Shown here piece by piece: positions 53,014-62,429 of a stretch of 64,000 bases of DNA; position 1 is the first letter of the stretch; each line of letters starts with the position of its first letter. The notes below the pieces were generated by a model, which was not told the DNA's origin, ran no database searches, and saw nothing but the letters and a program-made list of their open reading frames with translations. The DNA lies in assembly GCA_035307385.1 (NCBI GenBank), contig DATGID010000087.1, forward strand, positions 186,001 through 250,000, written 5' to 3'. This stretch comes from DATBHW01 sp035307385. GTDB taxonomy: Bacteria; Chloroflexota; Ktedonobacteria; Ktedonobacterales; DATBGS01. The position numbers and the translations under genes are program-made.

Positions 53014-55404
53014 TTAGTTGCGCAGCGGCTTACCCGTGGTGAGCGTGTAGGCGATGCGCTCCTGCGTCTTTTCCGTGCCTAGCAGGCTCAGAAAGCCTTC
53101 GCGCTCCAGATCAAGGATATCTTGCTCGCTCATCTCCCTCAGGAACGAGGTTTCGCCGCCAGTCAGCACCCGCGCCACCTGACTGGCGACCACCAGATCA
53201 TGCTCGGTTGCCAGACCTTGTAGGTGAAGGCCGCGCGCCTGCTCCTCCAGTACCGTCCGCGCGCCTGGTCCTGGCAGATGGAACGTTGGCGGCGTGGGCG
53301 GCTGCCACGCGCCGCGCGCCTTGGCTTCGGCCAGGGCAACGGCGTCGGCCTTGGCGTCGGTCAGCAGCCGCTCGCGGTCCAGCGTGATGGCGTCCTCCTT
53401 GCGCATGAAGCGGTAATCCTGCGCCTGCGCGGCGCTGGTCGAGACAGTGGCTGTGGCGATCAACTCGAAGGCGCGGCGCACGGGCGGGAATGGCCCTTTC
53501 TCGCGGGTTTTGCTCCATCGTGCCAGCATCTCTTTGCAGCCGCCGCCAGCAGGCAGCAAGCCCACACCCGTTTCGACCAGGCCGATGTAGGTTTCGGCGG
53601 CCAGCCGCGCTTTGGAACTGTGCATCACAATCTCAGCGCCGCCGCCCAGCGTGCGGCCCGCCGCCGCGACGACGACGGGCGTCTGGCTATATTTCATCGC
53701 CATGTTCAGGTCTTGCAGCCCGCGCACCTGCTGGTCGATGACCTCCCACTGCCCTGTTTTGGCGGCCATCACCAGCGCGAAGATGTTGGCCCCGGCAGAG
53801 AAGTCGGGTGCCTCGTTCCCGATGACCAGCGCGCGGAAGTTTTTCTGCGCCTCTTCCAACGCCTGCGCCATCATCTTGCCCATATCCTCATCGAGCGCGT
53901 TCATCTTGGCGTGGAACTCGACACAGAGCACGCCATCGCCCATATCGAGAAGGCTGGCCGAGGCGTTCTCAGCAACGATCTGGTTGTTTTTGCGCAATGT
54001 CGCCAGTCGGACCAGTCCCTCTTCGCCCGTCACTGGCTGGAACGTTCTGGCGCTGAAGTCGAAGTAGCGCTGCTGGCCTGTCTGCGTTTCGGGATAGAAG
54101 CGCTGTTCCGGTGTCGCCAGCACGTCCTTGAGCAGCTGCGGCAGCGGGCGGCCTTCGCGCTGCATGCGTTCTGCCGTCCATTCCGCGCCCAGCGCGTCCC
54201 AGCTTTCAAACGTGCCTTGCTCCCAGTTGAAGCCCCAGCGCATCGCCCGATCAATGTCCACGATGTTATGCGCGATTTCGCTGGCGTGTTCGGCAGCGTA
54301 GGCCAGGGTGTCGGCGGTCACTTCCCAGGCCAGCGTGCCCGCGCGATCATCGCTGCTCATGATGATTTTGGCGCGCTCGGAGACATCGGGGTTGTTGCGC
54401 GCCTTGCCAATGGACTCAAAGCGCACCTTGTCCTGCGGGTGATATTCCAGGGTGGCCGGGTCGATCACCAGAATCTGGGTCTGGCCCTCGGCGTCCTTGA
54501 CACGCTTGTAAAAGCCCTGGCCGCCTTTTTCGCCGGTCCAGCCGCGTTTGACCATCTCGCGCACGAAGTCGGGAATCTTGAAGACCTCGCGCTGCGGGTC
54601 GTTGGGCAGGTTCTCGTAGAGGTTATCGGCGACATGCACCAGCGTATCAATTCCGGCGATGTCGGCGGTGCGGAAGACGGCAGACTTGGCGCGGCCCAGT
54701 GGCTCGCCAAAGATAGCGTCCACCTCTTCGATCTTATAACCTTCATCCAGCGCGTGGCGGATGGTCACGCAGAAACCATAGCTGCCCAGCCGGTTGGCGA
54801 TGAAGTTCGGCGTGTCTTTGCAGACAACGATGCCCTTGCCCAGGCGTCCCGCGCCAAACGCTTGCATGAACGCCAGCAGCGCGGGGTCGGTGTGTTCGCC
54901 TGGCACAAGTTCCAGCAGCTTGAGGAAGCGCACCGGGTTAAAGAAATGGGTAATCAAAAACTGACGCTGGAACTTCTCGTTCCGTCCCTCCAGCAAGAGC
55001 CGCGCCGGAAGGCCGGACGTGTTAGAGGTGATGATGGTGTTTGCCCCAAGTATCGGCTCGATCTTGTCGTACAGGTCGCGCTTGATGTCCAGCCGCTCAA
55101 AGACCGCTTCAATCACCAAATCGACGCCCGAGAGCCTGGGCAGATCATCTTCGATGTTCCCCGGTGTGACGAGTGCCGCGCTGCGTGGGGTGTAAAAACC
55201 CGGCGCGGGCTTGGCTTTCAACTGGCGGTCGATGCCGGTGGTGGCGACGCGGCTGCGCGTTGCATGGTCCTTGCTGCCCTGGGCGTCGGTGGGTACGATG
55301 TCCATCAGCAAGGTGGGGATGCCGACGTTCGCCAGATGCGCGGCGATGCCAGCGCCCATGACGCCCGCGCCGATGACGGCTGCGCGTTCAACGTTGTAGG
55401 TCAT
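53014..55404 (-). CDS. 3-hydroxyacyl-CoA dehydrogenase / enoyl-CoA hydratase fusion (FadN-like)
   Basis: A 796-residue two-activity enzyme of fatty-acid oxidation. The N-terminal NAD domain (VIGAGVMGAGIAAHLANVG), ITHFFNPVRFLKLLELVPG and the C-terminal HADH domain make 3-ketoacyl-CoA. The second part (about 475-680) is a crotonase-fold hydratase with the oxyanion stretches EFHAKMNALDEDMG and PDFSAGANIF, and GGGAE. This order (dehydrogenase first) is the FadN type of Bacillus rather than FadB of E. coli. The ATG at 55404 has AGAGG seven bases upstream. It lies between the thiolase and thioesterase genes. Confidence 0.93.
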   Translation of the reverse strand: MTYNVERAAVIGAGVMGAGIAAHLANVGIPTLLMDIVPTDAQGSKDHATRSRVATTGIDRQLKAKPAPGFYTPRSAALVTPGNIEDDLPRLSGVDLVIEAVFERLDIKRDLYDKIEPILGANTIITSNTSGLPARLLLEGRNEKFQRQFLITHFFNPVRFLKLLELVPGEHTDPALLAFMQAFGAGRLGKGIVVCKDTPNFIANRLGSYGFCVTIRHALDEGYKIEEVDAIFGEPLGRAKSAVFRTADIAGIDTLVHVADNLYENLPNDPQREVFKIPDFVREMVKRGWTGEKGGQGFYKRVKDAEGQTQILVIDPATLEYHPQDKVRFESIGKARNNPDVSERAKIIMSSDDRAGTLAWEVTADTLAYAAEHASEIAHNIVDIDRAMRWGFNWEQGTFESWDALGAEWTAERMQREGRPLPQLLKDVLATPEQRFYPETQTGQQRYFDFSARTFQPVTGEEGLVRLATLRKNNQIVAENASASLLDMGDGVLCVEFHAKMNALDEDMGKMMAQALEEAQKNFRALVIGNEAPDFSAGANIFALVMAAKTGQWEVIDQQVRGLQDLNMAMKYSQTPVVVAAAGRTLGGGAEIVMHSSKARLAAETYIGLVETGVGLLPAGGGCKEMLARWSKTREKGPFPPVRRAFELIATATVSTSAAQAQDYRFMRKEDAITLDRERLLTDAKADAVALAEAKARGAWQPPTPPTFHLPGPGARTVLEEQARGLHLQGLATEHDLVVASQVARVLTGGETSFLREMSEQDILDLEREGFLSLLGTEKTQERIAYTLTTGKPLRN

Positions 55405-55436
55405 GTTCAAACCTCTTTCTGTTGCTCACACACAGC

Positions 55437-56630
55437 CTACGCGACACGCTCAAAGATGGTGGCAACGCCCTGGCCGCCGCCAACGCACAGCGTGGCGATG
55501 CCCAGCCGCTTATCATAGGTCTGGAGGTCGTTCATCAGTGTGGCGATCAACCGCGCGCCGGAGCAGCCCAGCGGATGGCCGAGCGCAATCGCGCCGCCGT
55601 GGACGTTGAGCTTTTCTTCGTCGATGCCAAGCTCCTGGATGACGGCCAGATTCTGAACAGCGAATGCCTCGTTCAGTTCGATCAGGTCGATGTCGCTGAG
55701 CTTGAGGCCAGCGCGCTTGAGCGCTTTGTTGACCGCGCCGACGGGGCCGATGCCCATCACATCCGGCTCAACGCCTTGCACCGCCATCGAGAGCACGCGG
55801 GCAATGGGCTTGATGCCCAATTCTTTCGCTTTTTCTGCTGACATGACGACGACCGCCGACGCGCCATCGTTGAGCGGACTGCTGTTGCCAGCGGTGACGC
55901 TGCCACCCTTCAGGAAGGCTGGTTCCAGCGCTGCCAGGCGCTCCAGCGAGGTATCGCGGCGCGGACCATCGTCGATTTCCATCGTCTCGCCATTGGGCAG
56001 CGGGACGGGGACAATCTCGCGCTTGAAGGTACCGTTATCGGTGGCGGCAATGGCGCGCTGGTGACTGCGCAGGGCGAACTTATCTTGCGCTTCGCGGCTG
56101 ATGTGGTAGCGCTGCGCCAGATTTTCGGCGGTCATGCCCATCGAGATGTAGACTTCATCGAAGCCTGGATTCTTCCTCCCTGGCTGACCGCAGATTTCGA
56201 TGCCCTGCGGATTATTCACCAGTTTGGGGTTAAAGTCGGGGTTGAAGCCGCCCATCGGCACGCGCGACATGCTTTCGATGCCGCCCGCAACATAGGCATC
56301 GCCCATGCCCAGCAGAATGTTCTGCGCGGCCATGTTGAAGGCTTGCAAGCTGGAGGCGCAGAAACGGTTGACCGTGACGCCGCCAGCGGTATAGGGCAGG
56401 CCCGCCAGCGCCGTCACGATGCGGGCGACGTTCATGCCCTGCTCGCCTTCGGGCGTGGCGCAGCCCAGAATCACATCTTCAATCAAACTCAAATCAAGGT
56501 TCGGCACGCGGCCAACAGCGGCGCGCACCGCCAGCGCGGCCAGATCATCGGCGCGCACATCGCGCAAGCTGCCCTTGACGGCGCGCCCAATCGGCGTGCG
56601 CACGGCGCTGACAACAACGGCATCAGGCAT
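55437..56630 (-). CDS. Acetyl-CoA acyltransferase (3-ketoacyl-CoA thiolase)
   Basis: A 397-residue thiolase that splits 3-ketoacyl-CoA to acetyl-CoA and a shorter acyl-CoA. The nucleophile Cys91 lies in NRFCASSLQ, the His in HGGAIALGHPLGCSGAR and the second Cys in CVGGGQGVA. AAGGAG lies nine bases before the ATG. It stands 32 bases before the hydroxyacyl-CoA dehydrogenase fusion and is likely coupled to it. A hairpin separates it from the acyl-CoA dehydrogenase gene, so transcript levels may differ. Confidence 0.96.
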   Translation of the reverse strand: MPDAVVVSAVRTPIGRAVKGSLRDVRADDLAALAVRAAVGRVPNLDLSLIEDVILGCATPEGEQGMNVARIVTALAGLPYTAGGVTVNRFCASSLQAFNMAAQNILLGMGDAYVAGGIESMSRVPMGGFNPDFNPKLVNNPQGIEICGQPGRKNPGFDEVYISMGMTAENLAQRYHISREAQDKFALRSHQRAIAATDNGTFKREIVPVPLPNGETMEIDDGPRRDTSLERLAALEPAFLKGGSVTAGNSSPLNDGASAVVVMSAEKAKELGIKPIARVLSMAVQGVEPDVMGIGPVGAVNKALKRAGLKLSDIDLIELNEAFAVQNLAVIQELGIDEEKLNVHGGAIALGHPLGCSGARLIATLMNDLQTYDKRLGIATLCVGGGQGVATIFERVA

Positions 56631-56655
56631 GGGAAGTGGCTCCTTTGCGTAACAA

Positions 56656-56681
56656 GTCCCCAGGCAGCAGCGCCTGGGGAC
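56656..56681 (-). terminator. Hairpin between acyl-CoA dehydrogenase and thiolase genes
   Basis: Perfect 10-bp arms (GTCCCCAGGC at 56656-56665 and its complement at 56672-56681). On the minus strand only TTGTT follows, so it may be an attenuating or RNA-stabilising hairpin inside the operon. Confidence 0.5.
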
Positions 56682-56695
56682 GAAAGATTTTTAGA

Positions 56696-58477
56696 CTAAG
56701 CAACCAGCGGGTAGCCGCCCTTGTCGACGACCAGCGCGGCGATCTCGCGCTGGAGGGCGACGGCGTTCAGGTCGTAATCGCCCAGATAGGCGCGCACCTG
56801 CGCCAGTTCGGCGCGCAGTTCGTCGCCCGTGGCGATGGCTTGCAAAACGCGCTCCAGGTTGGCGCGCATATTCGTGAAGAAGCGCCAGAGCGTCAACTGC
56901 GCAAGCTTCGTATGCACCTGCGCGTTCGGATCGCCCGCCCGGTGAGCCATCAACGCGCGCGCCAGAGCGCTGTCGGTGGCGTACAGGTCGATCAACAGAT
57001 CGGCGGCATACTCCATGAACTCTTCTTCCTGCTCCATCGCCGCCATGAACTTGAGCGCGCCTTTGGTGACGGTGTAGATGCTGGCGCGCTTGGCGCGTTC
57101 CAGCGCGTTTACCGCGTCGCGCAGGTCGGCGGGCGTGTCATCGGTGGCGAACTCGGATGCCTGACCGCTCTTGACCTCGGCCTCGGCAGCGCCATAGGCT
57201 GGCATCAGATCGATGCGGCCACCCATGGCGCGGCGGAAGAGTGTGCCCACCGAAAGCAATCGATTGATCTCGTTGGTCCCTTCGAAGATGCGGGTAATGC
57301 GCGCGTCGCGATAGGCGCGCTCAATCGGATATTCCTGCATGAAGCCGTAGCCGCCGAAGATTTGCACGCCTTCATCGACGCAGCGCGCGGTGGCTTCGGT
57401 GCCGAAGACCTTGGCAATGGCGGCCTCGATGGCATATTCCTCGATGGCAGTCAACTGCGCTTGATGATCCTCGCCCGCGTGGCGGCGGGCGACCTCGACC
57501 ATGCCCACCGTGCGATAGGCCAGGCTTTCGGCGGCGTAGGCGTCGGAGGCCATATGCGCCAGCTTTTTCTTGATCATGCCAAAGGAGTTGAGCGGCTTGC
57601 CAAAGGCTTTGCGCTCGCTGGTATAGGGCGTCGCCAGCGCCAGCGCGCCCAGGCAGCTTGCCGCGCCGCCCGCGCCCAGCTTGAGGCGGCCAATGTTCAG
57701 GATGTTGAAGGCGATCTTGTGGCCCTTGCCCACTTCGCCCAGCACGTTCTCGACGGGCACCTTGACGTTATCGAAGTAGACGCTGACGGTGGATGAGCCT
57801 TTGATGCCCATCTTCTTCTCTTCGGCTCCGGTGGAGACGCCGGGCCAGTCGCGCTCGACAATGAAGGCGGTATGCTTGGTGTCATCGACCTTGGCAAAGA
57901 CGATATAGACGTTGGCGAAACCGCCGTTGGAAATCCACTGCTTGCCGCCGTTGAGGATGTAATGCTTGCCATCTTCGGAGAGCGTGGCGCGTGTCTTGAT
58001 GCCCATCGCATCGGAACCGTTGCCCGGCTCGGTCAGGCAGTAGGCGCTGATCAGTTCGCCGGTCGCCAGGCGCGGCAGATACTGCTCTTTCTGCTCGTGC
58101 GTCCCGTAATAGACAATCGGCAGCAGGCCGATGGTGGTTTGCGCGCCCATGGCGACGGCAAATGAGCCTTCTTTCTGCTCGGCGGCCACGATAGTACTGA
58201 CGATCAAGCCAAGATCAGCGCCGCCGTACTCTTCCGGGATATCCACAGAGAGCAGGCCCTTCTCGCCCGCCTTCTTGACGAGACCAGGCATCAAGCCAGG
58301 TTCCTGGTGCTGAATGTCGTCGGCCTTGGGCAGCACTTCGCGCTCGAAAAACTCGCGCGCCGTGTCGCGAATCAGCCGCTGTTCCTCATCGAACTGTTCG
58401 GGTGTCAGGAACTCGGCCTGGGTGACAGGCGTCAGCAAATAGTTCGCGCCTGTCTGCACTTTGATTTCTGTAGCCAC
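56696..58477 (-). CDS. Acyl-CoA dehydrogenase
   Basis: A 593-residue FAD enzyme that makes trans-2-enoyl-CoA. Usual segments are YCLTEPGNGSDA, KQWISNGGFANVYIVFAKVD and the base Glu399 in IFEGTNEINR. Beyond the 400-residue core there is a C-terminal extension of about 160 residues, as in very-long-chain acyl-CoA dehydrogenases. The start is a GTG with AAGGGG seven bases upstream. It lies 44 bases after the acyl-CoA ligase gene and 65 before the thiolase. Confidence 0.95.
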   Translation of the reverse strand: MATEIKVQTGANYLLTPVTQAEFLTPEQFDEEQRLIRDTAREFFEREVLPKADDIQHQEPGLMPGLVKKAGEKGLLSVDIPEEYGGADLGLIVSTIVAAEQKEGSFAVAMGAQTTIGLLPIVYYGTHEQKEQYLPRLATGELISAYCLTEPGNGSDAMGIKTRATLSEDGKHYILNGGKQWISNGGFANVYIVFAKVDDTKHTAFIVERDWPGVSTGAEEKKMGIKGSSTVSVYFDNVKVPVENVLGEVGKGHKIAFNILNIGRLKLGAGGAASCLGALALATPYTSERKAFGKPLNSFGMIKKKLAHMASDAYAAESLAYRTVGMVEVARRHAGEDHQAQLTAIEEYAIEAAIAKVFGTEATARCVDEGVQIFGGYGFMQEYPIERAYRDARITRIFEGTNEINRLLSVGTLFRRAMGGRIDLMPAYGAAEAEVKSGQASEFATDDTPADLRDAVNALERAKRASIYTVTKGALKFMAAMEQEEEFMEYAADLLIDLYATDSALARALMAHRAGDPNAQVHTKLAQLTLWRFFTNMRANLERVLQAIATGDELRAELAQVRAYLGDYDLNAVALQREIAALVVDKGGYPLVA

Positions 58478-58521
58478 TCGTTTTCCCCTTTGAAAGCTGA
58501 ACTAGAAAACTCTTCCATCGA

Positions 58522-60270
58522 TCAGGCGCTTCTGGCGCGCTTTGCTGCTTCTTCTTCGCGCAGTGCCCGGCGCAGCACTTTGCCGATCATCGTCTTGGGC
58601 AGTTCGCTGCGGAACTCCACCTGCTTGGGCACTTTGTAGGCTGCCAGCCGCTCCTTACAATAGGCGATAATCTCTTCTGCTGTCGCCTGCTGCCCTGGCT
58701 TGAGTACAAGAAACGCCTTGGGCGCTTCGCCGCGATAGTCATCGGGGACGCCCACCAGCACCGCTTCGGCGACCTTCGGATGGGCATACAGTACCTCCTC
58801 CACCTCGCGGGGGAATATCTTATAGCCACTGGCAATGATCATGTCTTTGGCGCGGTCCACAATGGAGAAAAAGCCGTCCTCGTCCATGATGCCAATATCG
58901 CCGGTATGCAGCCAGCCGCCGCGCAGCATCTGCGCCGTCTCTTCAGGCCGATTCCAATAGCCCTGCATAACCTGTGGCCCGCGAATGCAGACCTCGCCGG
59001 GCTGCCCGGGAGGCAGCATGTCGCCGGTCTCGGGGTCTTGAATGGAGGCGTCGGTATCGGGGAAAGGTAGCCCGATGCCTGGCCGCTGCTCCCCATCGAG
59101 CGGGTTGCAGTGGGTGACGGGTGAGGCTTCGGAAAGGCCATAACCCTCGACGACCTTGCCGCCGGAGAGGCGTTCAAAGTTGGCCTGCACTTCTTTGGGC
59201 AGCGGCGCAGAGCCACTGATGCAGATACGCACCGAGCGAATGCTGCCGCCGTGCCGCTCGATCTCGCTGGCAACGCCCAGATACATGGTGGGCACGCCGG
59301 GGAAGATGGTTGGATGATACTTTTCGATCATCTTCACGGCGTCTCTGGCTTTATAGCGCGGCATCAAGACCAGCGCGGAGCCGCTCCAGATGCCGGTATT
59401 CATCGCGACGGTAAGACCATAGGAATGGAAAAAGGGCGCGGCGCACAGGATGACTTCGGGCTTTTTCGCCTCCTCCGTCCAGGCCCAGGACTGTATGGCG
59501 TTTGCCAGCAGGTTGCGATGGGTCAACATCGCGCCTTTGGAAAGGCCCGTTGTCCCGCCGGTATATTGCAACACGGCCAGATCGTTTGGCCCTGCCGCGG
59601 CGGGCAGCTTGTGCAGCGAGAACCAGCGCTCGTCGTGCTTGCCGATCAAGTCTTTGAACTGGTGAACCATGGGGGCGTCGCGCAGTTCCTGCCGGGAGGG
59701 CAGCGGCTGTTTGGCGCGGCGCTGCTGCAAGAGATAGCCTGCTGCCAGCACAGGCGGCAGGTAATCTTGCACGCCAGCCACGATGACCCGTTTGACTGGC
59801 GTTTTATCGCGCACATGCAGCAAGCGATGATACACCAGATCGAGCACGACGATGGTTTCTGCGCCGGAATCGGCAAGCTGATGTTGCAATTCCGGCTCGG
59901 TATAGATGGGATTGGTAGGGACGACCACCGCTCCCGCTTTCAGCGCGCCAAAGAAGGCAACGGGAAACTGCGGGATGTTGGGCAGGCAGATCGAAACGCG
60001 ATCACCTGGCTTCACGCCCAGGTCAATCAGCGCGGCGGCAAAACGATCAGCCATCGCGCCAAGCTGGGCATAGGTGAAACGTCGGCCATAAAAGATGATG
60101 GCGTCGCGCGTGCCATAGGCACGCACCGCTTCATCCAACAGCCAGGTGAGCGGTTTGTCAGGATAGGTGAGCGTGTGAGGGACGGCGGGACCATAGTGGC
60201 GCAGCCAGGGGCGAGCATTCAGGTCTGAGGTGCTCGTCTGCGTCTGGCTGGTCGGCTGAGCGTTCGACAT
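58522..60270 (-). CDS. fadD: Long-chain acyl-CoA synthetase
   Basis: A 582-residue adenylate-forming enzyme that activates fatty acids with ATP and CoA. The phosphate loop YTGGTTGLSKGA is near 235-246, followed by GYGLSEASPVTH, WLHTGDIGIMDEDGFF and the hinge and Lys-containing end KVPKQVEFRSELPKTMIGKVLRR. The ATG at 60270 has AAGGAG seven bases upstream; the longer frame has none. It is the first gene of the minus-strand beta-oxidation set and faces the XRE/MmyB-type regulator. Confidence 0.95.
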   Translation of the reverse strand: MSNAQPTSQTQTSTSDLNARPWLRHYGPAVPHTLTYPDKPLTWLLDEAVRAYGTRDAIIFYGRRFTYAQLGAMADRFAAALIDLGVKPGDRVSICLPNIPQFPVAFFGALKAGAVVVPTNPIYTEPELQHQLADSGAETIVVLDLVYHRLLHVRDKTPVKRVIVAGVQDYLPPVLAAGYLLQQRRAKQPLPSRQELRDAPMVHQFKDLIGKHDERWFSLHKLPAAAGPNDLAVLQYTGGTTGLSKGAMLTHRNLLANAIQSWAWTEEAKKPEVILCAAPFFHSYGLTVAMNTGIWSGSALVLMPRYKARDAVKMIEKYHPTIFPGVPTMYLGVASEIERHGGSIRSVRICISGSAPLPKEVQANFERLSGGKVVEGYGLSEASPVTHCNPLDGEQRPGIGLPFPDTDASIQDPETGDMLPPGQPGEVCIRGPQVMQGYWNRPEETAQMLRGGWLHTGDIGIMDEDGFFSIVDRAKDMIIASGYKIFPREVEEVLYAHPKVAEAVLVGVPDDYRGEAPKAFLVLKPGQQATAEEIIAYCKERLAAYKVPKQVEFRSELPKTMIGKVLRRALREEEAAKRARSA

Positions 60271-60419
60271 AGAGGCGCTCCTTCTTGGTAGACCTGCGGC
60301 TTGGCGCTGCCATAGCGCCTGGCAATACACGAGCATACAAGTGATGGCGCAATGCTGAATGAGTGTTTGTTATATGGTTAGAGTAAGAAGGGCGCGCGAA
60401 TGTTTTCTGCGGCCATATG

Positions 60420-60433
60420 TGAATGACCGTTCA
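60420..60433. promoter_or_regulatory. Imperfect inverted repeat in the fadD-regulator region
   Basis: TGAATGACCGTTCA has TGAA/TTCA ends like fatty-acid regulator boxes (TGAATGA half-sites). TGAATGA also occurs at about 60356-60362. Suggestive only. Confidence 0.3.
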
Positions 60434-60497
60434 GCCTCTCAGACCTAAGAAACCAATTATTATTCATTATAAGGTGATTTCTGTGCAGATATGAATG

Positions 60498-60543
60498 TTG
60501 CCAGCTAACACTTTTTATGTTATACTGCCCTTAACAGCTAACA
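60498..60543 (+). promoter_or_regulatory. Regulator promoter with paired AGCTAACA repeats
   Basis: TTGCCA at 60498-60503, a 17-bp spacer and TATACT at 60521-60526 with an extended TG. AGCTAACA occurs at 60503-60510 and 60536-60543, 33 bp apart (three turns), flanking the -10. The start point falls about 10 bases before the ATG, so the mRNA has almost no leader. Confidence 0.6.
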
Positions 60544-61362
60544 ATGATAGACTTACCATTCAACACCCTCATCAGTGAATATCGCCGCCGTCGAGGCATG
60601 TCGCAGGGGCAGCTTGCACAGGCAACGCGCCTCTCGCGGACATATATCTATCACCTGGAAACGGGGCAGCGCAGCCGTCCATCGCCGCATGTGGCGCGTG
60701 TGCTGGCGCGAGCGCTGGAACTGCGCGGCGAATATCGCCGCCAGTTTTTTGAGGCGTTTTACGAATTGACCGGCGAACATGCCGAAGACACCACTGAGGA
60801 GCGCGAACTGCTGGACCTCAACGATCTGGCGGCGCTGATGGTGCAGAACATTTCGTATCCCGCGCACAATCTGGATCGCCTCTGGTATATTCGTTCGTGG
60901 AATCAACCGGCTGCCGAACTCTTTGAACTGGCGACATACGGCCTGGCAGCGCGTGGCGCGCCGCCGACGCATCTGCTGTCGATCATCTTCGACCCGGCCT
61001 CGCGCGGGCGGTTTCGCCCCTGGGAGGGTCTGGCGCGCCGCCTGCTCAGCGACTTCAAGTTCAACGTCAGCGCCTACACCTATCTCCCCGAATATCGCAC
61101 ACTCTGGCATGACCTTCGCCGTCTGCCCGACTTCACGCGCATTGCCCGCTCTTCTGAACCGGGCGGTGTTCCCGCGCCCAGTTTTGTCTTCGAGATTCGC
61201 CACTCGCGCCTCGGCTGGCTGACGCTGCGCACCTCGCTGACGGTCTTCAGCGGCGCGCCGGAGTATCCCATCGTCAGCTATATTCCTGGCGACCAGGCGG
61301 CGCTGAAGACCTTTCAAGATTCTGGCTGGCATCGCGAGGGACCAAGGCCATCGGGCGTGTAA
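60544..61362 (+). CDS. XRE-family regulator with MmyB-like ligand-binding domain
   Basis: A 272-residue transcription regulator. Residues 5-65 are an XRE helix-turn-helix (RRRRGMSQGQLAQATRLSRTYIYHLETG). From about 100 there is a PAS-like MmyB/MltR ligand-binding domain with the Trp-rich WYIRSWNQPAAELFE and HLLSIIFDPASRGRFRPWEGLARRLLSDF motifs. The related MltR protein of Chloroflexus was found with a bound fatty acid. Facing the beta-oxidation genes, it probably senses a fatty acid or acyl-CoA and controls them; this is inference. There is no ribosome site. It ends two bases from the convergent SPFH gene. Confidence 0.88.
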   Translation: MIDLPFNTLISEYRRRRGMSQGQLAQATRLSRTYIYHLETGQRSRPSPHVARVLARALELRGEYRRQFFEAFYELTGEHAEDTTEERELLDLNDLAALMVQNISYPAHNLDRLWYIRSWNQPAAELFELATYGLAARGAPPTHLLSIIFDPASRGRFRPWEGLARRLLSDFKFNVSAYTYLPEYRTLWHDLRRLPDFTRIARSSEPGGVPAPSFVFEIRHSRLGWLTLRTSLTVFSGAPEYPIVSYIPGDQAALKTFQDSGWHREGPRPSGV

Positions 61363-61364
61363 GC

Positions 61365-62165
61365 TTATCCCTGCGGTCCGTTGCGATTGAAGGGATTCCC
61401 GCCTTTCTGCATCATCTTGATAAACTGGTGCATGGCATAGAGGTCTTCGGCGCTGACATCCTGGCCCAAATCTTCGCGGATAGTTTTAATCATGTTGACC
61501 ATGGCCTTGACCTCTTCGGCGGCCACTTGCCCTTGCACCTGCGCATCCAACACAGGTGAAGGCGTGTACGAGCCACGCCAGAAAATGCGCTCTACGACCA
61601 GGCCATGACTGTTGAGGATTTCGTTGGCAGCCTGCACAACGGTAGTGCAGAAGCCTTCGCGGATGCGGTTGTCTTTCAATTGATCGGAAACATAGCTCAG
61701 GGCCAGTTCGCGCGCCATGCGGATGATGGTCTGCTCCACCAGCTTTTTACGATAGTCATCCGTCATCAGCGCCATTTCGCGCACCTTATCACCAACGCGG
61801 CCCTCGACATCGTTTCTGATCTTCCAGGCAATTTCGAGATTGCAGTTTGGCTTCTGCCCATCGGCGGTGACGAACTGGGGCACCCGCAGTTCCAGCATTT
61901 CTTCGGCAACCGAGATTTCTCGCTCGATGCGATCAAGGCCGGGCATCAGGAAGATATAGCCCGATCTGGCAATATGATGAAAGACCTCCAGGCGAAAGAT
62001 GACGGGGCGCTTGGGTTCGCTGACGGCCACCATAGCCACCTTCCACAGCGCTAAAATAAACGCGACCCACAGCGGCAGCAGAAAAAAAACCGTCCAGGGA
62101 TAATAGAAGATGAACACCAGGCAGATACATAGGGCGACAAAGCAGAAAATACGATACGTGGTCAT
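61365..62165 (-). CDS. SPFH/band-7 domain membrane protein
   Basis: A 266-residue stomatin-like protein. Two hydrophobic stretches in the first 50 residues anchor it, and the SPFH domain follows (VFHHIARSGYIFLMPGLDRIEREISVAEEMLELRVPQFVTADGQ, with the characteristic VTADG turn). A helical C-terminal part is rich in Glu/Lys and ends QKGGNPFNRNGPQG. Such proteins oligomerise in membrane microdomains and often steady proteases or other partners; the partner is unknown. A weak GAGAG lies upstream of the ATG. It is convergent with the XRE regulator gene. Confidence 0.85.
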   Translation of the reverse strand: MTTYRIFCFVALCICLVFIFYYPWTVFFLLPLWVAFILALWKVAMVAVSEPKRPVIFRLEVFHHIARSGYIFLMPGLDRIEREISVAEEMLELRVPQFVTADGQKPNCNLEIAWKIRNDVEGRVGDKVREMALMTDDYRKKLVEQTIIRMARELALSYVSDQLKDNRIREGFCTTVVQAANEILNSHGLVVERIFWRGSYTPSPVLDAQVQGQVAAEEVKAMVNMIKTIREDLGQDVSAEDLYAMHQFIKMMQKGGNPFNRNGPQG

Positions 62166-62274
62166 AGTCTCTCAGCCCTCAAACCGGCGAACACTACCAG
62201 CGCTGGTCACACAACAGCATATCCTATGCCGGATTTGGACCCAGATTTGCTACCTGGCGCGCAAAACCCGTTTG

Positions 62275-62418
62275 GGACTTTTGGCAAAAGAGGCAACATT
62301 CACCCTGGTTTCAACGTCTTTCTAACAAGACGACAGTGGGAGGGGCTGATGCGCTGGCAAGGTTCTTGCATGGTCAGCTTGCAGCGGCAAGGGATGGCCG
62401 CTCCATTGCCAAAAGTCC
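62275..62418. repeat. 144-bp inverted-repeat element with nested hairpins
   Basis: GGACTTTTGGCAA at 62275-62287 is exactly complementary to 62406-62418. Inside are three smaller perfect hairpins: CGTCTT/AAGACG (62315-62332, six-base loop), GCAAG/CTTGC (62357-62369, three-base loop) and AGCGGC/GCCGCT (62383-62402, eight-base loop). Together they make a multi-branched fold. It could be a structured RNA or a small non-autonomous transposable element with terminal inverted repeats. No target duplication is obvious. Confidence 0.6.
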
Positions 62419-62429
62419 TACCCACTGGC

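Noticed and set aside
53224..55518. Long plus-strand frame of 764 codons over the hydroxyacyl-CoA dehydrogenase gene
   Set aside because: It is antisense to a clear multidomain enzyme; the open frame comes from GC-rich codon bias.
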